From NCBI RefSeq assembly GCF_019649055.1, contig NW_026570551.1, positions 1 through 46,894 of the forward strand: DNA of 46,894 nt. Reading direction: 5' to 3'. Each line of letters starts with the position of its first letter. The stretch's first letter is position 1. The position numbers and the translations under genes are program-made. This stretch comes from Paramacrobiotus metropolitanus. Its lineage: Eukaryota; Tardigrada; Eutardigrada; Parachela; Macrobiotidae. Of the stretch, positions 10,812-21,654 are shown piece by piece. The notes under the pieces are model-generated. The model did no database searches. It had not been told where the DNA came from and saw only the letters and a program-made list of their open reading frames with translations.

Positions 10812-11910
10812 TGAGATATCAGAAAAATCAGCCGTCTCCTCGTCGAACGCCGTTGGCATCCCCAAATGTTTTAGCATGGGCTGCAAATTCCAGCTCCGTT
10901 CCACATGGAACCGCGGCAGTTGCACTGTCACATGCAGCACCTTGCACAGCTTCCGCATCGCATGCTGGAGCTTCTCTGCGGTAAGCATTCTGATGAAACT
11001 GGCCAGACCTTGATTGGGCGGTGCGCGAGGGGCGTGTTTTGACTTCCCAGGCACTGTCTTTCCGGGTAGAATGAACACGGCATTGCAGTATCCGGTCTCA
11101 AAGGGCAATTCCAAGAACATAGCTCCATCCAGTTCCCTCCTTATGTGGACCTTGTAATTAATGAATCGTTCCTGCATGGTATCCACCGGAATGCTGACAC
11201 CGGCCGCCGTTGTGAAAGGCTTAACTCTGGTCTCGGCCCGGTCGAACTGCTGGTGCCAACGCGCTGTTAAATGCAGAGCACTAACCAAAATGAACTTGGC
11301 ATCATTCTCGGCCATATCCAACGGCGACAGCAGATCGTATACAATGTTCTTAGTGTTGGCTTTGATAAATTCGTTTATACAGTAGACCGCGGCACCATCG
11401 CGCTCGTCGAAGTCAGTGTGTCCTGAATGGTGGACAGGAAAAGCTTCTCCATTTCTGCTATGTAGTTTCTGCTTAGGTAGACATCTTTGCTAAAGAATGC
11501 ACCGTTGGCCATATGCAGCTTGTGATTATCGTTGGGCACTACAAAACAGCCTGTTAATTCAAAATGGCAATGTCGTAATGCACTAGCGCGTTCAGTCGGC
11601 TCAATGCCTACAAATATTTACCAAGCTCATCGTAACCGTTGTCCGCGGTTTCATCCACGTGGATCTGGCGCAGAGTACGTGCGACATCGAGCGTACTGTA
11701 GTCGTCATGGAGACCCAACACTTGCGAGATTTCCTTTTTTGTTCGACCGTTGGAACCATGATGTGCCATCGCAAGAGCAATTTCCGCCGAGAAGGGTGAT
11801 AAGAGCAGATTGTTGGTAAAGTGCTGATTCTTCACCGCACAACGAAGCATTTTTAGGCAGAGATCCAGGCGAGCCATGCTGTATTCTGGAAAGTGGGGCC
11901 GTACCTGCAT
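10812..11910 (-). CDS. Serpin family protein, lacking the C-terminal reactive-centre exon
   Basis: A serpin-type protease inhibitor. Exon 1 (11622-11910) starts at an ATG and holds the helix region with LLLSPFSAEIALAMAHHG. An 83-nt intron (GTAAAT donor, TTTGTAG acceptor) leads to exon 2 (10812-11538). This carries the family motifs MANGAFFSKD, INEFIKANTKNIV, ILVSALHLTARW, and near the end ETADFSDIS. One frame change near 11,415 is needed. After FSDIS a possible donor (GTAGAA) ends the exon. The segment that should follow, with the reactive-centre loop and FxxDHPF-like strand, is not seen in the window. No signal peptide is visible, so it may be intracellular or lack an upstream exon. It is either a truncated pseudogene or a gene with a distant last exon. 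Family assignment is firm; inhibitor activity cannot be judged without the loop. Confidence 0.85.
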
Positions 11911-14177
11911 TCTTACTATAAAATTTTCAAGCAGTACGAATAAATATCATGCGGAGACTCGGTAACCTTAAACGTTATAAATCTGGTAATCAAGATGTCA
12001 TCATAGATATGTCTTATATAAATTTGACTTGGATTAGGGCAGCTCAGGGTGAATCAGAAAACATACGTTCGATATGAGCAGTGGCTGCAGTGAGTAAACG
12101 TTTGCGAAAAACAGATCGATACATGATACATCATGGGTTATTCATGGCATGCAGAATGGCATCTTGTATAGAATACGGTGTGCGTTGGCTGCACGTTACT
12201 TCCAGAACGATTAGAAGCTTCAGCGTGTCACCAAACCAATGACGCAAGCGCCGCCAGATAATAATAATTTAAATAGTACTGATTTATAAGTCTGCAGTTT
12301 GTACTAAGTACTTATTTGGTTTTCTGGTAGTCGTTTTCTTGGTTTTGTAGCCAGAAAAGTAAGAGATACCTAGGTCATACATGCCGTTCTGGAAACGGTT
12401 CATGGATACAACGTCCGTGTCGGCTGACCAAAAGTAATTAAAGCTGTAAGGTGCCTGACAAAATTTACAGACTGACTGCACGGTTCGTAACCAACTAATC
12501 ATACTTTTGCTGTGCTTCTGTTAACTGATAATGCGAACCAGAATACAGGAGAGCGAGATAATTTCCGATCGCACTGTAAATTTTGTGCATGCCGGGGAGG
12601 ACACCTCAAACCACCAACGTTGTACTGACAGTTTGAAAATGACCAGTCCACAGTTTTTGTTGTTGTTGCAGTTTATTCACCTAGGGTAGCCCGCAACGAA
12701 ATTTCTGAGTTTACACGAGCCGGGCTTTCTTCACGCGCAGTCTACTGGTTGCTACCTTTGAGGAAAATCAGCGCTCCCTGGACAGTCTGTCACCGTGCGG
12801 CTCGAGGGCGGATCTCCATTGGCTGTGGCAACCTCTCTGCGTACGTTGATGAAGAGCATTGACGTTGTTCTTCTACAGCCCGTTTCCTAATTTTTGACTT
12901 TGAAAAAATGGGGGGCGCCTTATACAGAGCGGAGAATGAGGCTTTGAAAACAGAGGCTGAGACTGCTTCGGCTCTGTGCAATTACAAGCATTGATTAACA
13001 TTTAAAATCAGTGTGCAGCGGTTGTACAGCAAGAATAGTGTGCATATAATCACACTCACTACAGTACGTACAAACAAAACTGGGAAATTGACTGTAGGTA
13101 TTTACAAACGCTTTTATGTTGCATTTTCATCGCTGGTTTCGATAAAGATCAAAAGTCCTGAGCACAGCACAGGTCCTCTAATCTAAACAATGTAAAAAAA
13201 TATCTGTTTGTTACAAAGTGAGAAATGATGCCAAATGCTGCAGAAAGCAAACGCATCACAAAAAAATGGCCGCTATGATAGTGGATAAACGTCACCGAAG
13301 GATAGGGGCCCAAGCGGAAGTCAGCAAGGTAGTTCAAGTAAGATTCTATCCATAAAGCTCTAATCCCGATTAGAATACACACTAACTACGCTATAGGTAG
13401 CCCCTACGAGATTATGAATGTGGTAGAATGAAACCACTCCAGCAAGAAAACGACAAAACAACCTTACTGCTTGCTACGTGTTTGGACATGAAGTGTAAAT
13501 TCTGTACCTGCCTTTTTCTTTACTCATTTTTCGGGTCTTAATCCCATTATTATGAAAAATCCCATTATCCGTAGAAAATTCTAGTAATAGCTTGCTCAGT
13601 TTTCGTAAAAAAATGACTTCTGATCTCCAAAGATCAGCAGAGCACGGCTAAGCGAAAATTTAAAAAAAGTGTGCAGTATTATGTACATGCTACGCATATC
13701 AGCTGTACTACCACAGACACACGGACATTTATTTCAATACATATTGCGGTCGCACCAGTAACTGTGGACCTTTCCCATTGTCAAACATTCTCATAAACAA
13801 TGTCTGTATGCGTTTGCGCATGCCATTGCTGTTCTAAATTAGAACAAACATTAATCTGCTAATCTTTATGCACGAATTTCCATACTTATATACTAGTAAA
13901 ATGACCAACATGGAATGCTTAAGAATTTACAATTTTTATACGCTCCAGTGCGGTATCTGTTTACGTGATCGATGTAGGTGCAGATGGATATCAAAGCAGA
14001 CGCTCATTGTAAAGCTTGAAGACAGCGCGTCGGGGACAGTTAAATATAGACATGCAGTACAGGCGGCTTCTTGTTAACTTTTGGCAGAAGTTCTCGATTA
14101 ACTGCAGCCGTTTTATCTGCACTAACGAGAAGCAGAACGGAGGAAAGTTGTTTACGCAACAGAAGCAGCCCAAAATT
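11911..14177. other. Region without a recognisable gene
   Basis: About 2.3 kb in which only short open frames occur. The longest candidates, a 72-codon frame on the minus strand at 12284-12502 and a 77-codon one at 13149-13382, lack recognisable domains and good initiation context. One could be a terminal exon of a gene I cannot resolve. No repeats or RNA genes were seen. Confidence 0.4.
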
Positions 14178-14814
14178 ATGCATTTCCGGGCGTACGTGTT
14201 TTTGTTTACCGTCGCTATTCTGTTTGCTGCAGCGTTTGCTGGTACGTTGACATCTTGCAGAACTCACACTTTTATTTTAATTTTCTGTTGGTTTTCTAGA
14301 CCCGGTCAGCGAACTGGAAGTCGAATGTAGCGCACTATCAGCATCCACTGCAACTCACGAACCCTTCGTCCCAATGGAGAAATTATCCTTGCGCACGGAT
14401 AATTTTACGCAAGCCGAATATGAGGCCTACTCTGCTTTGAGGAACAGCTCAACGACTTTCTGCAACATTGCTCCATTAGTGCAGTCCTATTCTCATCAGC
14501 GACTGGGTCGGCGCACGGTTTACCTGACGTACATCGAAGCGCGCTGTTTGAACGGAGTCCGCGCCGCGGCCTCCCAATTGACTCTCAACATCCGCAACAT
14601 CAGCTCCGACCGCGCGGTAACCCTCCTGTTGGACGAACGCGCTGACACGGACGATCCGGTGCACTATGACGTCATCGACCCGGTTCGTCACCTGCTGATC
14701 GAGCTGCACGTGCTGCGCTGCGCCACGCCGATTATCACCGGCAAAATCTACGCTGCCGGTACACTTCCAAATTTGGTGACCCTGGAACTGCAAGGCTGCA
14801 GTACATCGCAATAG
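14178..14814 (+). CDS. Secreted protein of unknown function, two exons
   Basis: Exon 1 (14178-14241) encodes a start codon and a clear signal peptide with core FLFTVAILFAAAFA. A 58-nt intron (14242-14299, GTACG donor, TTTTCTAG acceptor) follows. Exon 2 (14300-14814) continues in phase to a TAG stop. The product is 192 residues, of which about 170 would be secreted, with five cysteines and two or three N-x-S/T glycosylation sites (NFT, NSS, NIS). The pattern of alternating hydrophobic residues suggests a beta-rich fold, but I recognise no family. Start, splice phase and stop all agree and there is no break, so it is probably functional. Confidence 0.75.
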
Positions 14815-14904
14815 CGCAAAAACACCGGTTTTATGTGATAATTACAGATTCTGTCATATCAGTGTTAAATCTTTCCACTGGATCCAAGATTCTCTGAACC
14901 TCCA

Positions 14905-15460
14905 CCTGATGCTTTTCAGTAGTGGCAGTTCGGTCACCCGCTCACCTTGCGGGCTCCGTACACGGGACAGTACCGGTATCTCGGTCACCCGCTCACCTAA
15001 TGAGCTCTCTCCACTAGAAAGGAGTGATAGTTCGGTAACTAGCTCACCTAGTGGGCTCTGTGCATTGGACAGTAGTGGTAGCTCGGTCACTTGTTCACCT
15101 AACGGGTTCCGTACACTGGAAAGCAGCGTTAGCTTGGTCTTAGAAGCTAGCTAGCGTTAGCTTGGAAGGAATAGAAGCGGCTTCGCCTCCACGTTTCTTG
15201 TACTTCAGGGTCCGAATCAATGAATAGCTCGGTTACACATTCACGTAACGTTTTGAGCATTAGATAGTGGTGGTAACTCGGTCACTGACTATGTCAATTA
15301 GCGATTTTGCTCACTGGAAAGTAGTGATAGCTCGGTAAATCACTCACTCAATTAGCGATTTTGCTCACTGGACAGCAGTGGTAACTCGGTAACTCACTCA
15401 CTCAATTAGCGATTCTGCTAACTAGACGGCAATGGTAGCTCGGTAACTCACTCACTCAGA
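14905..15460. repeat. Imperfect minisatellite, about 48-54 bp unit
   Basis: Tandem copies of a unit containing AGTGGTAGCTCGGTCAC followed by CTCACCTAATGAGC-like sequence. The early copies (14,905-15,140) keep an open frame on both strands, which explains the apparent Ser-rich ORFs there. Later copies (15,240-15,460) share TAGCGATTTTGCTCACTGGA. It starts about 90 bp after the stop of the secreted-protein gene and looks non-coding. Confidence 0.7.
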
Positions 15461-15985
15461 GAAGTCCTTCCTTTGTTTAGAAGAGTGATCCTGCCAAAAT
15501 CAAATAGCCCGATGTCCGTATGGTTAAGACCAACCATTATAATATTACAAATGTGCCAACAACGAAAATCGATAGGCTGACATGTGGTTATTTAATTGTG
15601 GTTGGTGTTGTACGAAAATAAGTTCAATTTATTCGTTTAATTTGCGTATTTAATAGTTTATGTTGCGTATTGTATCCAGGCAAAATTTTTCAAAGTTTCA
15701 AGGTCACCTTGAAACTTGGTTGGATCGCTTGCGGCATCGTGTCGGCACGATTCTGATCGGACGTATTCAAAAACAAAAGTCATGTGACGCAGTTCTGGAC
15801 CACGGCCGATCTAACTGTGGTATCCGATTTTTTTAAAAGCTTTTGCTTAGAGATCTCCAGACTGTGGGGAGGCCGCGCGTAATATTGATCTTTTTCTTAA
15901 TATGTCAGATATAAGTATATTAATTTTTCTACGTGTAATAAAGAAAGGGAAATTTAAATAAACTTTGATTTTAAAGCATTGGTGC
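15461..15985. other. Left flank of the retrotransposon insertion
   Basis: No gene seen. It contains a perfect 12-bp inverted repeat around a single base at 15693-15717 (AAGTTTCAAGGT and its complement), which includes one TCAAGGTCA. The last ~30 bp match a paralogous sequence near 37,960. The final four bases GTGC are the left target-site duplicate. Confidence 0.5.
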
Positions 15986-16339
15986 TGTGAGACCGGGATC
16001 ACTAGCGTTCACGTCAGTGGCGCTAGGCGCTACGCCTTTGGATTATGGCCTGTGTTGTGTCTCGCTTCTGATTGGCTTGTGTTTTGTTAGTGGGCGCGGC
16101 ATAGCACGTGCTGCACAGCGTTGCACGCTGTTGAATGGGCTCCACGCTTTACGATCGAGCTGCGCCGATCAGTGTTGATTTTCTGTTGTCGGAATTTTCA
16201 ATATTATTAAAAGTCAGCTATTAGCGGTGCGACGTTTCGCGATTCCGCGTAGTTCGCTATACTTATCGCATAGCTCACTCCACGGGATCTATTCCGTTTA
16301 GGTCTCCGTATCTGGATCACAGTTGGATCTAGCATTAGA
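15986..16339 (+). repeat. 5' LTR (354 bp)
   Basis: Begins TGTGAGACCG and ends AGCATTAGA. I compared it base by base with 33303-33656 and saw no difference. The ends are TG...GA rather than the usual TG...CA, but the flanking 4-bp duplication and the adjacent primer-binding site fix the borders. It contains no AGGTCA motif, unlike the interior. Confidence 0.95.
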
Positions 16340-16350
16340 TGGTAGCAGAG
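16340..16350 (+). promoter_or_regulatory. Primer-binding site, initiator tRNA-Met type
   Basis: TGGTAGCAGAG begins at the first base after the LTR. It is complementary to the 3' end (CTCTGCTACCA) of animal initiator tRNA-Met, giving 11 consecutive pairs. This marks the start of minus-strand DNA synthesis and supports the LTR border. Confidence 0.85.
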
Positions 16351-16512
16351 CCGACAGCGGTTCTCTGAATTTGATTTGATTTGTGTCAGGCAAAGTTGGC
16401 CTGTTATCTGATGTGAAACCCGACCAGTAAGGCACAGGTCTGTACCACAGCAAAGCGCAACACCACAAGCGGTGCAAGTTCCTCATCGGACGTGGATTTC
16501 CAGCCTTGTTTT

Positions 16513-16664
16513 CGGTGCAGCGTCTTCAGCGAAGACCTGTACTGTTGCAGGGACTGTGCAAGAGTTCAAGAGAGCAGTCGCCAGTGTTCCTCGGTGTAGA
16601 GTCTTCAGCGAAGACCTACACTGGTGTCACTGGTACTCGGCAAGGATTCAGCGAATCCTAAGCC
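16513..16664 (+). ncRNA. Three leader stem-loops sharing a UUC-AGC-GAA tip
   Basis: Hairpin 1 (16513-16544) has the inner stem GTCTTC-AGC-GAAGAC, a one-base bulge and the outer stem GTGCAG/CTGTAC, closed by C-G and G-U pairs. Hairpin 2 (16592-16623) is the same shape with outer stem GTGTAG/CTACAC. The fourth outer pair is C-G in one and U-A in the other. Hairpin 3 (16639-16664) is AGGATTC-AGC-GAATCCT inside GGC/GCC. All three have the same AGC loop closed by UUC/GAA. Position in the leader fits a dimerisation or packaging signal; that role is inference. A further small hairpin, CGGT-AAA-ACCG, lies at 16810-16820 and resembles the core of the 3' stem-loop array. Confidence 0.65.
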
Positions 16665-17236
16665 GTGGGGCAGAAGCGCCGAAACGCCGAAAGGGGCGTA
16701 CGGAAAAGACGGATCAGACTCCACCAAACTGGTGTAGAGCGTACCACTACTGTTGCTACGGCAGTCAGCCGGCACAGTAACCTATCGAAAGCGTGCGGCA
16801 CCACCGTTACGGTAAAACCGGCGGCAGCGCGGGAACGGATAGTGGAAGAAGAATCTGGATCATTTGGATCATTTCCCCGTGGAACGCGGAACGGACGGAC
16901 GGTTAACAGGTAGAAAACCGTTAATAATTACGAGATTGGCTAGTTGGTAAAATTGGCAATTTTTATTGGTCCGTACTGAGCTGAGTGTAAAAGTAGGCGG
17001 AGTTTTGCACGCGGCGCGCATGTCTGGCCGTTGACCGTGACGTCAGGCAGATAAGAATTCTTAACGGATTAACGTGATTGGTCAGTTATCTGAGCTGTGA
17101 TTGGTCGACATTTGAACTGAATATTTTGAGCTAGCGGACCAATCAGAACGAAGTAAACAACCCGAATGGGGATTTTCCGTTGAACTCAAGTCGTAATCGG
17201 AAATTTGATTTAAGATGAGATAACTGAGCGGGAAAG

Positions 17237-17783
17237 TGACCTTTAGACTTGAATTGAGTTGAGAAGTGACCTTTTGAGTTGAGACGAAGGAAAAGTGACC
17301 TTTGATCGAATTGAGCTTAAAAGTGACCTTTAACTTGAATTGAGCGGGAAAGCGACCTTTTAACAGAAATTGAGCTGGAAAGTGACCTTTCGAGTTGAGT
17401 TGAGTCAGAAAGTGACCTTTGAGACCAGAAGTTGACTTTTGACTTTGAAAAGTGACCTTTACCAAAAAGTTGGAATTGACCAAATTGACCAATTTAAGTG
17501 ACCTTTATGATCTGAAAACTGACGAACGGTGACCTTTATCGAAGCGAAATTGAACTGAATAGTGGTACAACGATATCAGCAGCTGTAGGATTTCATTCAC
17601 TAACGTGTTTGGAACCGTAAAAGCCGTTTCGAAGTTTTGTCCGAAAGTGACCTTTTAGGGCAAATCTCTCGAACTTTTTACCGAAAAAGTGACCTTTATA
17701 AGGGACTTAGTTGAAATTTTTTCAATCGAAAAGTGACCTTTACAAAGGACTTAGAAAGAATTTCGAAGTACGAAGTGACCTTT
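17237..17783 (+). promoter_or_regulatory. Leader cluster of 13 TGACCTTT octamers
   Basis: Exact TGACCTTT starts at 17237, 17277, 17296, 17324, 17383, 17413, 17453, 17499, 17530, 17648, 17690, 17734 and 17776; CGACCTTT at 17353 is a variant. All are in the same orientation and all are preceded by G. Between them the DNA is only loosely repetitive (GAATTGAG-like words). The complement AAAGGTCA is the known NR4A monomer element (NBRE). The cluster sits just upstream of the gag start. Confidence 0.8.
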
Positions 17784-17858
17784 AGGACAACTGAATAAAC
17801 CATACAATAACGTGTGTGTGAGAACAATTGGCAGGAGCGTCCAAGTTATCCGATCAAC

Positions 17859-20800
17859 ATGGACAAAGAGGAACCGACATCCACTAGCAGTCAGGGAAGC
17901 AGGAGCTCCCGGGGATCACAACAAGGCACAGTTGATCCTTATAAGAAGGAATACAAGTCGCTCGCGCGTCCAGTCGGACATGATAGACAGACCCGAGCGG
18001 CTGTGACCTTTGCAAGAAAGGACAGCAAAGGCAGTGATAACACATACCAAGTGGCGCTTGGAGCTATACAGAACGAAGAGAGCTCCAGCGGTGACGGAAA
18101 GGAAACTCCCGCGTCTACGGCGGGAGGCAATCCGATGAACCAGATAAAGGTCACCGGGGAGGAGAAGTCCACAGAAATAGGAGTGGAAGCAATGGGGGCA
18201 TTACAGTTGGATGCTACCATTAGCGGAACGGACGAGCAGGATAAAAATGCAAACCTGACTCAATCGAAAATGGAAAAGACAAAGGTCACCGGAGAGGAAC
18301 TAGCTGAACTGGGATTGGATGACCTTTCACTGAATGATAAGACCGCGGACGATGACCTTTTTGCAACTCCAATGGTCTCAGATGAATCCAACGAGTCATA
18401 CTTCACAGATGATGACGCAACGATGAATATGTCTTTTCAAACTGCAATGAAAGAGGCTGACCGAGCAGAAGAAGTGACCCCGTTTAAGGATATCCCCGAA
18501 CATTTAATTGACCGGACACAGAATGGAAAGGTCATCAATGTACGACCACAGTCACCAAACAGTCCCACGTTAACTCTTAGGAGACGCGTAAGGGAGCTGG
18601 AAAATGAACTTGATACCACTGAACGTCATGCGGACAAGCGGAAACAGGAGTATCGAGATAGATTATCGACACTCGAAACTCGCTTATTCGAATTGGAACA
18701 GCTACAGGGTGACCTCCAGAGCTCTGCAGACGGTTGGAAAGTCAAATATGAGCGACAAAAGGAAATTGCAGAAGAGTACCTAAAGATGGCAGATGACAGA
18801 GAAATGGAAGGTCATCTCGCTGTCAGTGACCTTAATGAGAGCATGTCAGAGGAATCAGCAGAAAGGTCACGGCACTTGGCGGAATTGAAGGATGAGTGTG
18901 ACCAGTTGCGTCAAAAGGTCACTGAAGCTGAAACTAAACGGGACGAATACGCGACCAAATTCGCAGAGGTCACACAACGGTTAACGACATTGGCAACGGA
19001 GACGTTCAAACTAAGGAATGACCTGAAGCTACGGGAGGAGGCTGTCAGCACTCTGCAACTAGAATCGAAAGGTCATCAGGAACGGGCGGACGAAGCTGAG
19101 AAGTTGCGCAATGATGCAATCAAAGCGATGCGAGAGGCAATAGACATCACAGCTACTGAAGGAGAACGCCTGAAAGAAGAAATCAAAAAGGTCAACCAGG
19201 AGAACGAAAAGGTCACAGAAGACATTGAAAAGGTCACTAAGGAAGGACTCAAATGGCAGAAGGAAGCACGGCGACTGGACACGATGGTCACAACATTGGA
19301 GTTGAAGGACAAAGAGTGGCAACAACAGGTCGCTCAAAAGAGTCAGGAAATTGCAAAGTTGAACACTGACCTCGTCGAGATGACCACCACAGCATTGGTA
19401 AAAGATGATGAGTTGATCGCAATCAAGGATCAGCTGAGATCAGCCGCTGGGCAGTATCAGCAACTCGAAAAGAAACGAGTGAGCTGGTCGAGCACATCAA
19501 AAAAAATGGAACGGGAAAATGAAAAGGTCACCCAGCAGGAGTCTTTTAAACTGCAGGAACACTTACGAAAGGTCAACCTGGAAAATTCTGATCTAAAGAG
19601 GAAAGAGAAGAACTTCAACTGAGAACTAAACGATTGGAAGATGAGAACAAGGCGCTCCAGACGTCTAACAAGCACAAAGATGAACAACTCCTACAATACG
19701 GAGTTAAAACGGCAACAGTGGAGTCCCCTCCGCCCAGTTACAGCAAGGCGCATGAAACGGGCACGGGCAAAAGCTTCCACTTTGAGATGCCGCTACGAAC
19801 CGGCACCGGTAAGGGGAGTGTTAAAAATGAAAGAGATGGCGAAAAGGTCAAAGACGACAAAGAGCCACCTTCGGAAAGTTACCCGCATATGAGTCGAGGT
19901 GATCCTTCACAATTTCCCCCGCACATTGAAACGAATGTGTTTATCGACGAAGGACGACGAGACAGACCCCCCAGCCGGCAGGAACGTCCAAGGAAGTCTC
20001 GTTATGGGAAGGCGCAACGAACTCACAATGATGATGAGAGTAGCGAAGAAGACGAGGACCAGGGAGCAGCCAACACAGCGGTACAATTAACAAAGGCACT
20101 CAATTCGATGGCTCGGAAAACACCCCTCATGACCTTTGACGGCAGCCGCGACACTGTGAGTGGATGGACACGGTTGGTAAAAGAAACCCAAAGGACGTAC
20201 CAGCTGACGGACGACCAAATTATGATTGAGATTGCTAGTGCGGTGAAAGGTCCTGCTAAAACTTGGTTCGAAGGCGAAAAGACATCGCAGCAGAAGACGG
20301 AATTGAATATTCAATAACTGAATGGATGGAGAAATTCAAAGATGAATATGGCGATAGAGACGAAGAAGTCTTAGGCTTACGTGAGGCCTATGCAAGGAAA
20401 TTCGAACTCGGGAAAGAATCGCTTGATCAGTATTACCAGGCGATGATGCGATTTAAAGCAAAACGGATCATCACAGAGAAACAAGCTGTGGGTTTCCTAA
20501 TTGAAGGATGTAGAGGGGATAACGAACTCTACAAGGCTTTGCGCATACAGAAGTGCAAGACGCCAACAGACGTGAAAGACTTCTTCCGACATTGGGCCAC
20601 TGGCGAGGAGAAATACAAGGCGCCAAAAGGTCAACGCACCCAGGATTACGTGACGATCCGCCAAGGTCAAGTTGAAAACGTGCCGCAACAGAGAATGGCA
20701 GCTGCGCCAGCCCAGCAGCCGGTTGAGTACCGCGTGGAGACTCCGGTCAGAGAGGTCACCGAAAAGGTGACCTTTATCGACAGTCAGACGGGGCAACCGA

Positions 20801-21612
20801 TAACATACGCGATGGTGGCGGCGATACAGGCAGCAGCTCAAGTGAGACCAGTAGCCCAGAATGTGGCTCCACAGAATGTGGCCCCACCTGCACCGCAGAA
20901 TATGGTCCCCATGAATGTCGGGTTACCACAACAAGGAGGGGGTAACGGTAACTTTGGCGGAAATGGATATGGGAATGGAAACTGGAATGGAGGCCAAGGA
21001 AACTTTCAGAATCAAGGTCAAGGTCAACGCAACTTTCAGCCAAATAGAGGAAACCAGAACTACCAGCAGAATCAAGGGTCACGGACAGAATTCAAGTTCC
21101 AAATGATTGACGGATGGGTGGCGAACAACGTTCAGATGTGCCAATACTGTATGTATGGCAACCACCAGACCCAGGGATGCAAATTCGCCAACACACCACC
21201 GGAACAGAACCCAAACCTGTTTGCCTTCAACGAGTGGCAACGACTGCGCGGGTTAGGTGGTTGGCAACAAGCGGTGGCAAATGGATATGACCTGATAACA
21301 CAATGGTACCAGCATAAGTCCACCTTCCCCAACCAACAAGGCAACGGAGGCGGCCAAGGTGGCGGTTACGGCCGTGGTGGCTACGGCCGCGGCGGCTTCA
21401 GAGGAAGAAACAGAGGCTTCGGCCGCGGAAACTTCAGAGGAGGCCAGAACAATGGCGGCGGCCAAGGAAACTACCAACAGGGTGGCGGCCAATATAATAA
21501 CGGTGGCGGACAGAATCCTAACCCGGCAAATAATATCGGACAACAACAAGCAAATGTGCAAGGCGTGCAACAAGGTGGGGCGCCGGTTCAGGGAAACGGG
21601 CAAGATCAGTAG
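17859..21612 (+). CDS. gag: Gag polyprotein with long coiled coil, capsid, CCHC knuckle and RGG tail
   Basis: The structural protein that would package the element RNA. The start chosen is the ATG at 17859, in good context. The first ~230 codons are charged and probably disordered. Codons from about 18,560 to 19,650 are a continuous heptad-rich coiled coil, much longer than usual for Ty3 Gag. A capsid-type region follows (about 20,130-20,640). Then comes a canonical zinc knuckle, CQYCMYGNHQTQGC (21139-21180; CX2CX4HX4C), and a Gly/Arg/Asn-rich tail with RGG repeats (21,350-21,600). The reading frame changes by -1 near 19,600 and again within 20,260-20,317. Neither place has a canonical slippery heptamer, and the protein character continues unchanged across both, so they look like indels or sequence errors. 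The stop TAG at 21610-21612 lies 12 nt after a true frameshift signal. Confidence 0.85.
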
Positions 21613-21654
21613 GCACCGGTGAGCCTACTGATCGACCCGACCCTAAACCACCGG
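21591..21654 (+). promoter_or_regulatory. Programmed -1 ribosomal frameshift signal at gag/pro
   Basis: The heptamer G GGA AAC (21591-21597) is in phase with gag, followed by a 6-nt spacer. Then comes a perfect 11-bp stem, GATCAGTAGGC (21604-21614) with its complement at 21623-21633, and an 8-nt loop. The loop bases CCGGTG (21616-21621) are complementary to CACCGG at 21649-21654, so an H-type pseudoknot with a 6-bp second stem is possible. The gag stop codon lies inside stem 1. The next frame, opened by a -1 shift, is free of stops from 21498 and encodes the protease ORF. All elements match well-studied retroviral -1 sites. Confidence 0.85.

Noticed and set aside
14909-15154. Ser-rich ORF and its antisense counterpart
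   Set aside because: Both are products of a minisatellite whose unit happens to keep frames open; the later units break the frames.
16513-16664. CRISPR-like direct repeats in the leader
   Set aside because: Only two to three diverged copies with no regular spacers, in an animal retrotransposon leader; the repeats are hairpins.
19590-20317. Two further programmed frameshift sites inside gag
   Set aside because: Neither overlap contains an X XXY YYZ heptamer followed by a stem; coiled-coil and capsid character continue across them, so indel or sequencing error is more likely.
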